64,000 nucleotides of DNA from Ignavibacteriota bacterium (GTDB lineage Bacteria; Bacteroidota; Ignavibacteria; SZUA-365). A model generated the notes under the pieces. That model saw nothing but the letters and a program-made list of their open reading frames with translations. It did not search any database and had not been told where the DNA came from. Below are positions 8,610 through 17,868 of the stretch, piece after piece. Numbering within the stretch: position 1 is the stretch's first letter; each line of letters begins with the position of its first letter. The position numbers and the translations under genes are program-made. Where the stretch lies: NCBI GenBank assembly GCA_016218045.1, contig JACRFB010000001.1, positions 124,001 to 188,000 of the forward strand, in the 5' to 3' direction.

Positions 8610-9650
8610 ATGAGAATTGGGATACTGACCGGCGGCGGTGATTGCCCTGGATTAAACGCCGTCATTCGCGCCGTTGTCCGCAAAGGCCTGAAAGACAATC
8701 ATTCCATCCTCGGCATCCGTAACGGGTGGAAGGGTTTTTTTGATGACGACGCGGTCGAGCTCACCCGCGATTCCGTTTCGGGCATTATCTATCGCGGCGG
8801 AACGATACTGGGAACCTCCCGCACAAATCCATACAAGGAAGCGGACGGTGAAAAAACCGTCATGTCCTTCCTTGAGAGAAATCATATCGATGTGCTTGTG
8901 CCCATCGGCGGAGAGGACACGCTCGGAGTTGCAGCCCGCCTGCACAACAGCGGTGTGAAAGTAATCGGTATTCCGAAAACCATCGACAACGATTTGATGG
9001 GAACCGATTTTACTTTCGGCTTCGACACGGCTGTTAATATTGCAATGGAAGCCATCGACCGCCTCCATACCACGGCCGAGAGCCACAACCGCATTCTTGT
9101 TGTCGAGGTCATGGGACGTCACGCCGGCTGGATCGCGCTCTATGCCGGGTTGGCGGGCGGGGCTGATGTGATCCTTGTGCCCGAGGCACCATTCAACATT
9201 GACAACGTCTGTACACGCCTCAAAGCGCGTCACGACAGCGGCCGGAACTTCAGTATAGTGGTCGTCTCCGAAGGCGCGAAGTTTGAAACGGAAGGTGATG
9301 AAGACGGCAGCTTCGTGCTCAGCAGTATGGAGAAGGATGCCTTCGGGCATGTGCGTCTGGGCGGAATCGGTGCAGTCCTTGCTTCGGAAATCGAGCGCAG
9401 ACTCGGTTTCGAAACGCGCAGCACCGTGCTCGGCCACATCCAGAGGGGCGGTTCACCGTCCGCGTTCGATCGTGTCCTAGGCACGCGCTACGGATTACAT
9501 GCCATGTCATTGATCGAACGCGGTGTCTTCGGACGTATGGTTGCACTCAGCGGAAACCACATTGTGGATATCGAGATCAATCAGATCAGTGGCGCATTGA
9601 AAACGCTTGATCCCGATATGCTTTCTCTCGTCGACGTCTTTTTCGATTGA
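8610..9650 (+). CDS. 6-phosphofructokinase, probable PPi-type active site
   Basis: The 346-residue enzyme catalyses phosphorylation of fructose 6-phosphate, the committed glycolytic step. It has the PfkA fold signature from GILTGGGDCPGLNAVIR onward and the substrate loop PKTIDND. The two residues that separate donor types are Asp103 (in GGEDTLG, where ATP enzymes have Gly) and Lys123 (in IPKTIDND, where ATP enzymes usually have Gly). The Asp/Lys pair is the established signature of pyrophosphate-dependent or mixed PFKs, so PPi may be the phosphoryl donor. This is inferred from residues and not measured. The gene is monocistronic, divergent from the inositol-monophosphatase operon. Two small GC hairpins follow the stop (9653-9694) but lack a T tract. 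Confidence 0.93.
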   Translation: MRIGILTGGGDCPGLNAVIRAVVRKGLKDNHSILGIRNGWKGFFDDDAVELTRDSVSGIIYRGGTILGTSRTNPYKEADGEKTVMSFLERNHIDVLVPIGGEDTLGVAARLHNSGVKVIGIPKTIDNDLMGTDFTFGFDTAVNIAMEAIDRLHTTAESHNRILVVEVMGRHAGWIALYAGLAGGADVILVPEAPFNIDNVCTRLKARHDSGRNFSIVVVSEGAKFETEGDEDGSFVLSSMEKDAFGHVRLGGIGAVLASEIERRLGFETRSTVLGHIQRGGSPSAFDRVLGTRYGLHAMSLIERGVFGRMVALSGNHIVDIEINQISGALKTLDPDMLSLVDVFFD

Positions 9651-9774
9651 CCCCGGCTTCGCACGCCGGCATTTGGGAACCCCGCACACGCGGGATATAT
9701 ACTGACGGTTCTCGCGCTGCTTTCGATCTACGACGACTGCAGCACCACCGAAATCGAGCCATGAAAGGAATCTC

Positions 9775-11706
9775 ATGAACGGCCTCTCTCTGTTGTCCGA
9801 CCGTTTGCGCGAACTGGCCTCTGGGCCCTCTCCCGACAAATATCTCATCCCAGCGCTTTGGGCTGCCGACGAGGGCCTCGACCATGTGGGTCTTGTCGAG
9901 GTTCATCCGCGGGAATTCTTCCGAGATCGCATCGAGGCGATCCTCGCGATGCCGGATGAATCGCCGGCGCCGCTTGCATCGGGTGGTGAATGGAGCACCG
10001 ACGCCGTGGTCTACAACATGTTCGTGCGGCTTACTGCGGCATGTGATCATAACGGTGATGGTGAGATATCCCTCGACGATCTCGACGGGGGGTACCGCGA
10101 AACCGGCACCTTCCTGAAAGCCATTGCCATGCTCCCGTATCTGAAACGGATGGGATGTAATACGGTCTACCTTCTGCCGGTGACCGCCATCGGCCAGGAT
10201 GGAAACAAGGGCTCACTCGGCTCTCCGTACGCGATTAAAAATCCGTACAAACTCGACCAACGCCTTTCCGAACCCTGGCTCGGACTCGATGTCGAGACCG
10301 AATATGCAGCCTTTGTTGAAGCGGCCCATCGGCTTGGCTTCCGCATCGTCATGGAATTCGTGTTTCGGACCGCGTCGAAGGATTCCGAATGGATCGCGGA
10401 ACATCCGAATTGGTTCTATTGGATCGATGCGTCCATCCCGGATCGCGGCAGCGCGCCCGATGCCGCTGCGGGCTATGGAAATCCGACCTTTTCACAGGAA
10501 GAACTTCAGATTATCACCCTGCGAGTGAAGCGTAACGACACGAGCAGTCTGCCACCTCCGGGTCGCGAGTACCGCGCCTATTTCACGGAACCGCCTGCAT
10601 ATGTGGACCTGATCGATGGTCGCTACATCGGCACGTTGTTCGACGACCGAAAAGTCAGAATCCCTGGCGCATTCGCCGATTGGCCGCCGGATGATGTGCA
10701 GCCGCCTTGGAACGACGTGACATATCTGAAGATGTATGATCACCCGAGTTTCAACTACATCGCATATAACACCATCCGTGTCTACGATTCCCGCCTCGCG
10801 CAAATCGATAATGAGAACCGGGGTCTGTGGAATACTATCATCAACATCATTCCGCACTATCAGAAAAATTTCGGAATCGACGGCGTCATGATCGACATGG
10901 GGCATGCCCTTCCCAGGCGGCTGAAACAGTCGATTGTCGATCGCGCACGCAAGCTCAATCCCGACTTTGCATTTTGGGAGGAGAACTTCGCCATTTCTGT
11001 GAAATCCCGGCAGGAAGGATACAACGCAGCCGTGGGGTATCTGCTGTTCGATGAACACCTCCCGGCGAAATTGCGCGAGTTCTTTGTCACTCTTGCAACA
11101 CAGGATGTTCCGGTGCCCTTCTTCGCCACTGCCGAAAATCACAATACTCCACGTGCTGCGTCGAGGGCGGGGGGGCGTGCGTTCTCGCGTATGGCCGCAG
11201 TACTGAACGCGTTCCTCCCCGCGGTGTACTTCGTGCATCAGGGATTCGAGCTCGGCGAGACCTCGCCCGTGAATACCGGACTTGGTTTTACTCCCGACGA
11301 AATCGCGACGCTGCCCTCTCACACACTGCCTCTCTTCAGCGAAGGTGTGCTATCATGGGCCACAACAGAACATCTCGCGGAGTTGATTTCAAGAGTTCTC
11401 ACCATCCGGAGCCGCTGGCATTCCGTCATCGTGGACCCACGCAAGGACTGTTTCCACCTGCACAAGGCCGAACCCGAAACAACGCTCTGTTTCTCGCGCA
11501 GCTCCGTCGATCGCAATCATGTTCTCGTGGTCATTGCGAATGCCGATTGCATCAATCCGGCATCAATGAGCGTGAATATCGCCTCGGGTGATTCTGTGAC
11601 CGACGCATTGACGGGAACAACGTTCCCGCTTGTGAAAGGGGTTTTGAGTGCCACACTCGAACCCGGCCGCGTACTGGTGATCGAGCTGACGCAGCCCCCT
11701 GAGTAA
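9775..11706 (+). CDS. GH13 alpha-amylase-family protein, GlgE-like, altered catalytic residues
   Basis: The 643-residue protein has a GH13 (beta/alpha)8 barrel resembling GlgE-type enzymes: VVYNMFVRL (residues 78-86), [21 protein letters not shown] (a 20-residue core near 120-140), [16 protein letters not shown]. The likely nucleophile is Asp374 (GVMIDMGHA) and the acid/base Glu402 (FWEENF). However, the normally invariant Arg two residues before the nucleophile is Met372, region I reads MEFVFRTAS instead of DxVxNH, and region IV reads AENHNTPR, so the transition-state Asp of NHD is Asn457. Activity may be changed or lost. A calcium-loop-like insert, [12 protein letters not shown], lies at 91-102. 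There is no secretion signal, so it probably acts in the cytoplasm on glucans. It has its own terminator. Confidence 0.82.
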   Translation: MNGLSLLSDRLRELASGPSPDKYLIPALWAADEGLDHVGLVEVHPREFFRDRIEAILAMPDESPAPLASGGEWSTDAVVYNMFVRLTAACDHNGDGEISLDDLDGGYRETGTFLKAIAMLPYLKRMGCNTVYLLPVTAIGQDGNKGSLGSPYAIKNPYKLDQRLSEPWLGLDVETEYAAFVEAAHRLGFRIVMEFVFRTASKDSEWIAEHPNWFYWIDASIPDRGSAPDAAAGYGNPTFSQEELQIITLRVKRNDTSSLPPPGREYRAYFTEPPAYVDLIDGRYIGTLFDDRKVRIPGAFADWPPDDVQPPWNDVTYLKMYDHPSFNYIAYNTIRVYDSRLAQIDNENRGLWNTIINIIPHYQKNFGIDGVMIDMGHALPRRLKQSIVDRARKLNPDFAFWEENFAISVKSRQEGYNAAVGYLLFDEHLPAKLREFFVTLATQDVPVPFFATAENHNTPRAASRAGGRAFSRMAAVLNAFLPAVYFVHQGFELGETSPVNTGLGFTPDEIATLPSHTLPLFSEGVLSWATTEHLAELISRVLTIRSRWHSVIVDPRKDCFHLHKAEPETTLCFSRSSVDRNHVLVVIANADCINPASMSVNIASGDSVTDALTGTTFPLVKGVLSATLEPGRVLVIELTQPPE

Positions 11707-11735
11707 AACACGCTAGGGCTTCTGCAGATTCGGCA

Positions 11736-11770
11736 CGGGCAGCACCGAAGGGTGTTGCCCGTCGTTATTT
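11736..11770 (+). terminator. Intrinsic terminator after GH13 gene
   Basis: An 11-bp stem (11736-11746 with 11751-11761, including one G-T wobble) encloses a GAAG loop and is followed by a T-rich stretch (TCGTTATTTA). It lies about 30 bases after the GH13 stop and insulates the phosphate operon from upstream transcription. Confidence 0.75.
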
Positions 11771-11875
11771 ATACCGATAATGGCCGGAGAATTCGAACGA
11801 GGCTTCACCAGGATCGGCTTTTGCTCAATATCTCTGAATTGCGGCAGTTCGCCCCCTACGCGAAGCTTTCGAGTA

Positions 11876-11931
11876 TTAACCGAATCCTAACACACACCTC
11901 GCCGGGAGCTAACACCGCACGCATAATTTTG
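11876..11931 (+). promoter_or_regulatory. Candidate Pho-box promoter of the phosphate operon
   Basis: Three hexamers close to TTAACA occur on the same helical face: TTAACC at 11876-11881, CTAACA at 11887-11892 and CTAACA at 11909-11914, spaced 11 and 22 bases. Eleven-base spaced direct repeats are the known architecture of PhoB/PhoP binding sites. Nine bases downstream lies TAATTTTG at 11924-11931, an exact match to the Bacteroidota minus-7 element TAnnTTTG, and no TTTG is present at the expected minus-33 position, as in activator-dependent promoters. Transcription would start near 11938, 55 bases before the porin gene. The regulator is not in this window. Confidence 0.55.
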
Positions 11932-11992
11932 GGACTGTGAAGAGCGACTATTTGTACACTCCCATATTGAATATCTCACAGGAGAACTGAGA

Positions 11993-13321
11993 ATGAGAAT
12001 CTTGTCCCTCACCGTCCTTGCATTGCTTGTGTCTGTCGGAGCACTCCGCGCACAGGGCGTGTCTTCCGACGACGATCCGAAGCGCGACCAGAAATCTGGC
12101 GCCTCGCAGTCGACGGAGACCAAGTCCGCATCACCCTCGCCCGACGACGACGAACTGAAAAAACAGGTCGAAGAACTGCGCAGCCAGTTACAGGGGATGG
12201 ATGAGGCTGTGAAGGAACTTCAGACCGACCGTGATGCTCTGAAAAAGATCAAGGTCAGTGGTTATCTGCAGGTGAATTTTGAGAAGAGTGAACTCGAGAA
12301 GGGGCTCGCCACCGATCCCTATGACGGGAAAGATTTTATCAAATCACGTTTCCGTCTCCGTCGCAGTCGTATCAAGTTCCAATACGATGGCGGCCTCACA
12401 AACATGGTCGTGCAGGCGGATTATTCGAATACCGGCTTCTCATTAAAAGATGCCTACCTCGAATTCACCGAACCGTGGATGAAGTATTTCGCCCTGCGCC
12501 TCGGTGTTTTTAACCGTCCGAATTACGAAGTGGAGTATTCATCGAGCCAGCGTGAGTCTCCCGAACGCTCCCGTATTATCTCCACACTGTACCCCGGCGA
12601 GCGCGATCTTGGCGCCATGCTTACCTTTTCTCCCGAGGATCTCTTCTCGCTGCAGATCGCAGGATTTAACAACACCTTCGGCGGTACTTTCAACCAGGCT
12701 AATCCCAACTTCGGCACCGAACCGTACTATTTCATGGCCCGTGCCACAAAGTCCTTCACACTCGGCGATCTCGGTCTCGATGTAGGTGTCCATGGCCGTT
12801 TCGGAAACGTGCGTGCCAATAGCGCGAAAGTTCTCGAGAGTGATGTTCCGACCAACGGTGTGGCCGATTCCACGCTGAAGGTGGGGGATCCGGTGAGCCG
12901 CAACTGGTTCGGCGTGGAAGCACAGTTGTATTACGATTTCTTCGGAGGGATGAAAATACTCGGCGAGTACATCGTGGGCTCCGATGTGAATACGCTCTCG
13001 ACCGCGGCCCCGATCAATCCGATTCGCAAGCGTGATTTCAGCGGCTTCTATGTGATGCTTGTCAAAAATATCGGCGACGAATTCCAGATCGCGGTGAAGT
13101 ACGATTCGTACAACCCCAATACGGCCATTAGCGAAGACAAGGTCAATCTCGTGAACGAACTCACGGTCAGTACCCTGGGACTCGGAATCCACAATTACAC
13201 GTTCCCGAACGTGCGCTTGACGCTGTGGTACGACATGCCTTCGACGAAGACGAACGATCGGTTCCTGAAGACCGATCCCGTCGATAATCTCATGACCTTC
13301 CGCGCGCAATACAAGTTCTGA
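11993..13321 (+). CDS. Phosphate-selective porin, OprP/OprO family
   Basis: The 442-residue outer membrane protein has a signal peptide (cleavage after about residue 21, at LRAQ), a polar Ser/Asp/Lys linker, a short coiled coil at about 52-85 (heptads around ELKKQVEELRSQLQGM), and then a long beta-barrel region ending in an aromatic residue (QYKF), as needed for BAM-dependent insertion. The family forms trimeric anion/phosphate channels, and the N-terminal coiled coil fits periplasmic trimer formation. It is the first gene of the pst operon (52 bases before pstS), which strongly supports phosphate as substrate. Expression is likely phosphate-controlled through the candidate Pho boxes upstream. 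Confidence 0.88.
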   Translation: MRILSLTVLALLVSVGALRAQGVSSDDDPKRDQKSGASQSTETKSASPSPDDDELKKQVEELRSQLQGMDEAVKELQTDRDALKKIKVSGYLQVNFEKSELEKGLATDPYDGKDFIKSRFRLRRSRIKFQYDGGLTNMVVQADYSNTGFSLKDAYLEFTEPWMKYFALRLGVFNRPNYEVEYSSSQRESPERSRIISTLYPGERDLGAMLTFSPEDLFSLQIAGFNNTFGGTFNQANPNFGTEPYYFMARATKSFTLGDLGLDVGVHGRFGNVRANSAKVLESDVPTNGVADSTLKVGDPVSRNWFGVEAQLYYDFFGGMKILGEYIVGSDVNTLSTAAPINPIRKRDFSGFYVMLVKNIGDEFQIAVKYDSYNPNTAISEDKVNLVNELTVSTLGLGIHNYTFPNVRLTLWYDMPSTKTNDRFLKTDPVDNLMTFRAQYKF

Positions 13322-13373
13322 TTACCATCGATACGATTACAACGCGATTACAGATACTCAAAGGAAATACATC

Positions 13374-14189
13374 ATGAAACATGGCATTCTGAAAGGCCTC
13401 CTGCTCGCTTCGGTTTTTGTGCTGGCAACCGGATTTGGTCCGGGAGATAAAATCACTGTCAAGGGTTCCGATACCATGGTCATTCTCGCTCAACGTTGGG
13501 CGGAAAAATACATGGGTAAAAACAACGCCGTTTCCATCCAGGTTACCGGCGGCGGCTCGGGTACCGGCATTTCGGCCCTGATTAACGGTACAACCGACAT
13601 TTGTAACGCGTCGCGCCCGATGAAACCCTCCGAGCTGAAAAAACTCAAGGAACGCTTCGGCACGCTCGGTGTTGAAATTCCCTGCGCAAAGGACGGTCTT
13701 TCCGTTTATGTGAACGAAAATAATTCCGTCACGGACCTTACTCTTCAGCAGATCAAGGACATTTATACCGGCAAGATCACGAACTGGAAACAGGTAGGCG
13801 GCAAGGATGCGAAAATTGTTCTCTACTCGCGCGAGAACAACTCCGGAACCTACGTGTACTTCAAGGATAACGTCCTGAAGGGTGAAGACTACGCCCCCTC
13901 GTGCCAGAATCTGCCAGGCACCGCGGCGGTTGTTAACGCAATCGCAAAAGACCCGAACGGGATCGGCTACGGTGGCGCTGCGTACGGTAAAGGCATTCGT
14001 GAAACAAAGGTGAATGGGTTTGCCCCGACGAAAGAAAACATCGCAAACGGCAAATACCCGATCACGCGCTACCTCTACATGTATCTCCGCTCCAAACCGA
14101 CCGGCGCCATGAAAGCATACATTGATTGGATATTGAGCGCCGAAGGCCAGGCGGTTGTCACCGCTGTCGGGTATTTTCCGGTCAAATAA
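13374..14189 (+). CDS. pstS: Periplasmic phosphate-binding protein PstS
   Basis: The 271-residue protein is the solute-binding component of the Pst ABC importer. After a signal peptide (about 1-20) it starts ITVKGSDTMVILAQRW and has the phosphate-contacting loops GGGSGTGISALINGTTDI and SRENNSGTYVYF, where conserved Ser, Thr and Arg/Glu residues hydrogen-bond phosphate. It is in the short PstS/SphX-like class. It lies 52 bases after the porin and 111 bases before pstC; that gap holds a strong hairpin that could keep pstS expression above that of the permeases. Confidence 0.93.
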   Translation: MKHGILKGLLLASVFVLATGFGPGDKITVKGSDTMVILAQRWAEKYMGKNNAVSIQVTGGGSGTGISALINGTTDICNASRPMKPSELKKLKERFGTLGVEIPCAKDGLSVYVNENNSVTDLTLQQIKDIYTGKITNWKQVGGKDAKIVLYSRENNSGTYVYFKDNVLKGEDYAPSCQNLPGTAAVVNAIAKDPNGIGYGGAAYGKGIRETKVNGFAPTKENIANGKYPITRYLYMYLRSKPTGAMKAYIDWILSAEGQAVVTAVGYFPVK

Positions 14190-14214
14190 AAAGATCTCTA
14201 CGTCCGATATTTTG

Positions 14215-14248
14215 CGACAGCGCCCCTTGTCATCCAGGGGCGCTGTCG
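14215..14248 (+). promoter_or_regulatory. pstS-pstC intergenic hairpin
   Basis: A perfect 13-bp inverted repeat (14215-14227 and 14236-14248, arm CGACAGCGCCCCT) encloses an 8-base loop. No T tract follows, so it is unlikely to be a full terminator. Its place between a binding-protein gene and permease genes matches known stabiliser/attenuator hairpins that raise solute-binding-protein mRNA over the rest of the operon. Confidence 0.65.
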
Positions 14249-14300
14249 TCGGATAAAGAAAGTTCGCCCAATTCAACGACACTAAACCAGGCAGAGCTTC

Positions 14301-15614
14301 ATGGCAGCAGCACCAGACGATTCCTCACACGCGGGCAAGCCACCGCTGTCTCACGTATCGCTTCTCGGAAGCGGCGGTGTACGGTCGGAGATTACAGGCG
14401 ATCCTGATGCCTCTGCCGTTCTACGCGCACCAGGCAGAACGGCAAACCGCTTCCTGGTTCACAAACCGCTGCGATATGGAAAGAAATTCTACATCGGAGA
14501 ATTTGTCGCCGAGCGGCTGATTCAGGGAATTGCCGTTCTTTCGATCGGTTTTATTCTTGCGATATTCTACTATGTCTTCCAGGAGTCGACCTGGGCCTTT
14601 CGCAGTCCTGAGCATGTTGTAGCGAGTGCAACCAGTGCTGACGAGAGTCTGGTACCGGAATCGTACGGCGGAGAATCATTGCAGCCCGAATCCTTCGGGA
14701 GTGGAGAACTGGTGCCGGAAACGTATGGCGAAACTCCGGGCACCACGGATGCACAGCCGACTGGCTCGCTCGAAGCGGGACGCGCCGCATCCCAAGGTCT
14801 CGAAACCTCAGGCAACGACAAGCCGGTTACCATCGGACAACTGGTTTTTGCAAACGACCTGATCGACAATGTGCCGCGCTATATCTGGCAACCCATCGGA
14901 CGCATTCCGAAGTATAGTTTTGCGCCCCTGTTTATGGGTGCGTTCAAAGTCACTCTCATAGGCATACTCATCGCAGCTCCCATCGCAATTCTATCCGCCC
15001 TGTTTACAACCACGTTCGCACCGCGATGGATGCGCGAGGTGATGAAACCTGCTATCGAGATTCTCGCGGGGTTTCCGTCTGTGGTGATTGGCTTTTTCTG
15101 TCTCATCACCGTAGCCAGCATAATGCAGGAGATTACCGGTTCGACGTACCGCTTGACTTCCTTTGTGGGAGGAATCGGCATGTCGCTCGCGGTGATACCG
15201 ATCATTTTCACGGTAACGGAAGATGCATTCGCAGCCGTGCCCAGATACATGAAGGAAGCAAGTATCGCACTGGGTGCTTCGCGCTGGCAGACGGCCTGGC
15301 GTGTCGTATTGCCGGCCGCAACACCGGGAGTTTTCGCCGCAATCATCCTCGGTTTCGGCCGCGCGTTTGGTGAAACGATGATCGCGCTGATGGCCACCGG
15401 AAACGCGGCTCTGACGTCATGGAATTTCTTTGAATCGGTTCGCACGATGTCCGCGACCATCGGCGCGGAAATGGCGGAAGTCGAATTTCACAGTGTGCAC
15501 TACGGCGTGCTTTTCCTCATTGGAGCGGTGCTTTTTGTTGTGACATTCTCGCTGAATGCGATAGCGGAATTCTATGTGCGGAAGCGGCTTATCAAGCGCT
15601 TCCAGGGGAATTGA
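14301..15614 (+). CDS. pstC: Phosphate ABC transporter permease PstC, with periplasmic insert
   Basis: The 437-residue protein is an inner-membrane permease subunit. It has an unusually long cytoplasmic N-terminus (about 70 residues), a first membrane span at about 74-94, then about 110 polar residues before the core permease domain (about 210-430). The EAA loop that contacts PstB is seen as YMKEASIALGASRWQT. The polar segment contains three 10-residue repeats at 115-144 with the pattern E-S-L-V-P-E-S-Y-G-G, Pro/Glu-rich and probably unfolded in the periplasm. Standard PstC proteins are about 300-330 residues, so both extensions are extra. The stop is 4 bases before the pstA start. Confidence 0.92.
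   Translation: MAAAPDDSSHAGKPPLSHVSLLGSGGVRSEITGDPDASAVLRAPGRTANRFLVHKPLRYGKKFYIGEFVAERLIQGIAVLSIGFILAIFYYVFQESTWAFRSPEHVVASATSADESLVPESYGGESLQPESFGSGELVPETYGETPGTTDAQPTGSLEAGRAASQGLETSGNDKPVTIGQLVFANDLIDNVPRYIWQPIGRIPKYSFAPLFMGAFKVTLIGILIAAPIAILSALFTTTFAPRWMREVMKPAIEILAGFPSVVIGFFCLITVASIMQEITGSTYRLTSFVGGIGMSLAVIPIIFTVTEDAFAAVPRYMKEASIALGASRWQTAWRVVLPAATPGVFAAIILGFGRAFGETMIALMATGNAALTSWNFFESVRTMSATIGAEMAEVEFHSVHYGVLFLIGAVLFVVTFSLNAIAEFYVRKRLIKRFQGN
14643..14732 (+). repeat. Three tandem 30-bp repeats within pstC
   Basis: Three adjacent in-frame 30-base units encode ESLVPESYGG, ESLQPESFGS and GELVPETYGE (residues 115-144 of PstC). The nucleotide copies have diverged, so the repeat is kept at protein level rather than being a recent slippage product. 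Confidence 0.8.
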
Positions 15615-15618
15615 GTTT

Positions 15619-16911
15619 ATGACGTCAAAGAATCCACTTCGTGACCTGGCGGCGGCCCTCGGATCAGTTTTGCTCGCTGTTGCTGTTCTTGCAGCGTTGC
15701 TCCTCCTCCTGCCTTGGTACTCGGCTCTGGGAGGCGTTGCCGTGATTGTTGCGGGCGTGACTCTGCTGTGGCGCCGTCTCGGCATGCAGACCAAACGCTC
15801 GGTCAGCGAAAACATCTTTGTGATCCTCTCCGGCAGCGCGGCATTTATCATCATCATCTTTGTCGTCTATTTTCTCATACACATCTTCCTGCTCGGGAAG
15901 GAAAATCTCTCGTGGAGTTTCTTCTTTGAGGCGCCCGCGGAAGGCCTTACCGAGGGAGGCATATTCCCGGCGATCATCGGCACGGCCATGCTCGTCATTA
16001 TCATGGCTCTTGCAGGGGTGCCCGTGGGAACCATCACCGCCATTTACCTCACCGAGTATGCGAGTGAAAGGTCAATCATCGCGCGATTCATACGCTTTGC
16101 AGTAAATACTCTCGCGGGAGTACCCGCCATCGTCTTCGGACTCTTCGGTCTGGGCTTCTTCATCGGCACCGTGGGTAAACAGATGGACACTTGGTCTCGA
16201 GATTCCCGCATGCAACGAATCGAGCAGATATTCTCCACGGGTACGTCTCCATTTTCAGACGACGGAAAGGCGACCACCGTCGAGGTGAAACGCCTGTTTG
16301 AAAGCGACGACAGTGAATACTGGGCGGAGCAGATCGACGGCCTGAAAATCATGGACGAGGTGAACGGTGCTGGAGCTCTCATAGAGCGCGCCCGATATAT
16401 GACGTACTATGCCGATGCGTCACGGCCCAAGTGGGGGCAGCCGGCGCTCATCTGGGCTGCATTGACCATGGCATTGCTGACTCTTCCGGTGGTCATCGTC
16501 TCGGTGGAAGAGGCGATTAAAGCTGTGCCCAAGGACCTGCGCGAAGCGAGTCTCGCGTTGGGCGCGACAAAGTGGGAGACAATCCGCCGCGTCGTGATAC
16601 CGGGCGCCTTTACGGGTATCATGACCGGCGGCATTCTTGCAGTAAGCCGTGGCGCGGGCGAGGTGGCACCCATCCTGTTTACGGGCGCTGCGTATTATCT
16701 GCCGGAACTGCCGGGCTCTCTCTCATCACAGTTCATGGAACTCGGCTATCACATCTACGTTCTTACCACGCAGTCGACCGATGTGGAGGCGACGAAGCCG
16801 CTGTTATATGCGACAACGTTTACCCTTCTCATCCTCACCTTCGCGTTAAACTTCTCGGCCATCTTCCTCCGTTCGCGAATCCGCGCACGTTTGAACCGCT
16901 TGGGCCAATAA
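15619..16911 (+). CDS. pstA: Phosphate ABC transporter permease PstA, with periplasmic insert
   Basis: The 430-residue protein is the second permease of the Pst importer. Extra N-terminal spans at about 12-32 and 36-50 precede the usual first span (about 66-92). The permease core follows, with an EAA loop seen as [16 protein letters not shown]. Between the spans around 165-186 and 273-293 there is an inserted hydrophilic segment of about 85 residues (187-272) that canonical PstA lacks. By topology it should face the periplasm. The start at 15619 follows pstC by 4 bases; an upstream in-frame start would overlap pstC. PstC and PstA should form the heterodimeric channel driven by PstB. Confidence 0.92.
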   Translation: MTSKNPLRDLAAALGSVLLAVAVLAALLLLLPWYSALGGVAVIVAGVTLLWRRLGMQTKRSVSENIFVILSGSAAFIIIIFVVYFLIHIFLLGKENLSWSFFFEAPAEGLTEGGIFPAIIGTAMLVIIMALAGVPVGTITAIYLTEYASERSIIARFIRFAVNTLAGVPAIVFGLFGLGFFIGTVGKQMDTWSRDSRMQRIEQIFSTGTSPFSDDGKATTVEVKRLFESDDSEYWAEQIDGLKIMDEVNGAGALIERARYMTYYADASRPKWGQPALIWAALTMALLTLPVVIVSVEEAIKAVPKDLREASLALGATKWETIRRVVIPGAFTGIMTGGILAVSRGAGEVAPILFTGAAYYLPELPGSLSSQFMELGYHIYVLTTQSTDVEATKPLLYATTFTLLILTFALNFSAIFLRSRIRARLNRLGQ

Positions 16912-16924
16912 CTCCATCGAGACG

Positions 16925-17689
16925 ATGAAAGACACCGAAGCAAAAATCGTTACGCGTTCCCTCGACCTGTACTACGGCCAGAAACAGGCCCTGAAGGATA
17001 TTTCGATCGACATTCAACCGAATCAGGTAACCGCATTTATCGGTCCGTCCGGATGCGGGAAGTCGACATTCCTCCGAACGCTGAACCGTATGAACGACCT
17101 CATCGACGGAGTGAAAATCAGCGGTGAAGTATGCATCGACGGGTTAAATATTTACGACAGGAATATCGATGTTGTGGAACTCCGTAAGCGCATCGGCATG
17201 GTGTTCCAAAAATCCAATCCATTCCCAAAATCGATCTACGACAATATCGCGTATGGCCCCCGGGTGAACGGGATCAGGGACAAGCGCCGTCTCGACGAGA
17301 TCGTGGAAGAAAGTCTTAAGTCGGCGGCCATCTGGGACGAAGTCAAGGACCGTCTGAAGGACTCCGCGCTGGGACTGTCCGGCGGCCAGCAACAGAGATT
17401 GTGCATTGCTCGCAGCTTGGCTGTGAACCCCGGCATCCTTCTCATGGATGAACCCGCCAGCGCGCTTGATCCTATCTCAACGGCGAAGATCGAAGAACTC
17501 ATCTTCGAGCTCAAGGACACGTACACAATCGTCATTGTGACGCATAACATGCAGCAAGCAGCGCGCGTGAGCGATTACACTGCATTTTTTTATCTCGGTG
17601 AACTCATCGAGTACGACCTCACACGAACCATCTTTACGAATCCATCCAAGAAGCAGACGGAAGAGTACGTCACGGGCCGTTTCGGCTGA
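16925..17689 (+). CDS. pstB: Phosphate ABC transporter ATP-binding protein PstB
   Basis: The 254-residue ATPase energises phosphate import. All motifs are intact: Walker [10 protein letters not shown] at 40-48, the PstB-typical [16 protein letters not shown] stretch, Q-loop [14 protein letters not shown], signature [16 protein letters not shown], Walker [13 protein letters not shown] and H-loop VTHNM. It lies 13 bases after pstA. No phoU follows, which is unusual because phoU commonly closes the operon; the next gene is on the other strand. Confidence 0.96.
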   Translation: MKDTEAKIVTRSLDLYYGQKQALKDISIDIQPNQVTAFIGPSGCGKSTFLRTLNRMNDLIDGVKISGEVCIDGLNIYDRNIDVVELRKRIGMVFQKSNPFPKSIYDNIAYGPRVNGIRDKRRLDEIVEESLKSAAIWDEVKDRLKDSALGLSGGQQQRLCIARSLAVNPGILLMDEPASALDPISTAKIEELIFELKDTYTIVIVTHNMQQAARVSDYTAFFYLGELIEYDLTRTIFTNPSKKQTEEYVTGRFG

Positions 17690-17724
17690 TCCAGGTACCA
17701 CGACGTGCTGGTGCGAGCGCCCCT

Positions 17725-17755
17725 GATGTGAGATTACACCGCGTAATATCACATC
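17725..17755. repeat. Imperfect 13-bp inverted repeat after pstB
   Basis: The arms 17725-17737 (GATGTGAGATTAC) and 17743-17755 (GTAATATCACATC) differ from perfect symmetry at one position and are separated by ACCGC. It lies between convergent genes. It may act as a weak transcript-end hairpin or as a protein-binding palindrome; there is no T tract on either strand. Confidence 0.6.
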
Positions 17756-17868
17756 GGCTGATATTCGTGACGTCCACAGCGCGACGGAGGGTCACAGATC
17801 CTTCGGGGTACAGGGCTCTTGTACGAAGGCCTGTTTCCGTGGGTGAGTGTGGCTCCGTGTGTTCCCTC

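Noticed and set aside
10492-11322. Long minus-strand open frame opposite the GH13 gene
   Set aside because: It lies wholly antisense to a gene with clear GH13 motifs and its translation shows no family features; it is a codon-bias shadow.
13290-14282. Minus-strand open frame opposite pstS
   Set aside because: Covers pstS completely; pstS has full family motifs and the antisense translation does not resemble a protein family.
17725-17755. CRP/FNR-like operator reading of TGTGA...TCACA
   Set aside because: The half-sites are separated by far more than the 6 bases required, so this is listed only as an inverted repeat.
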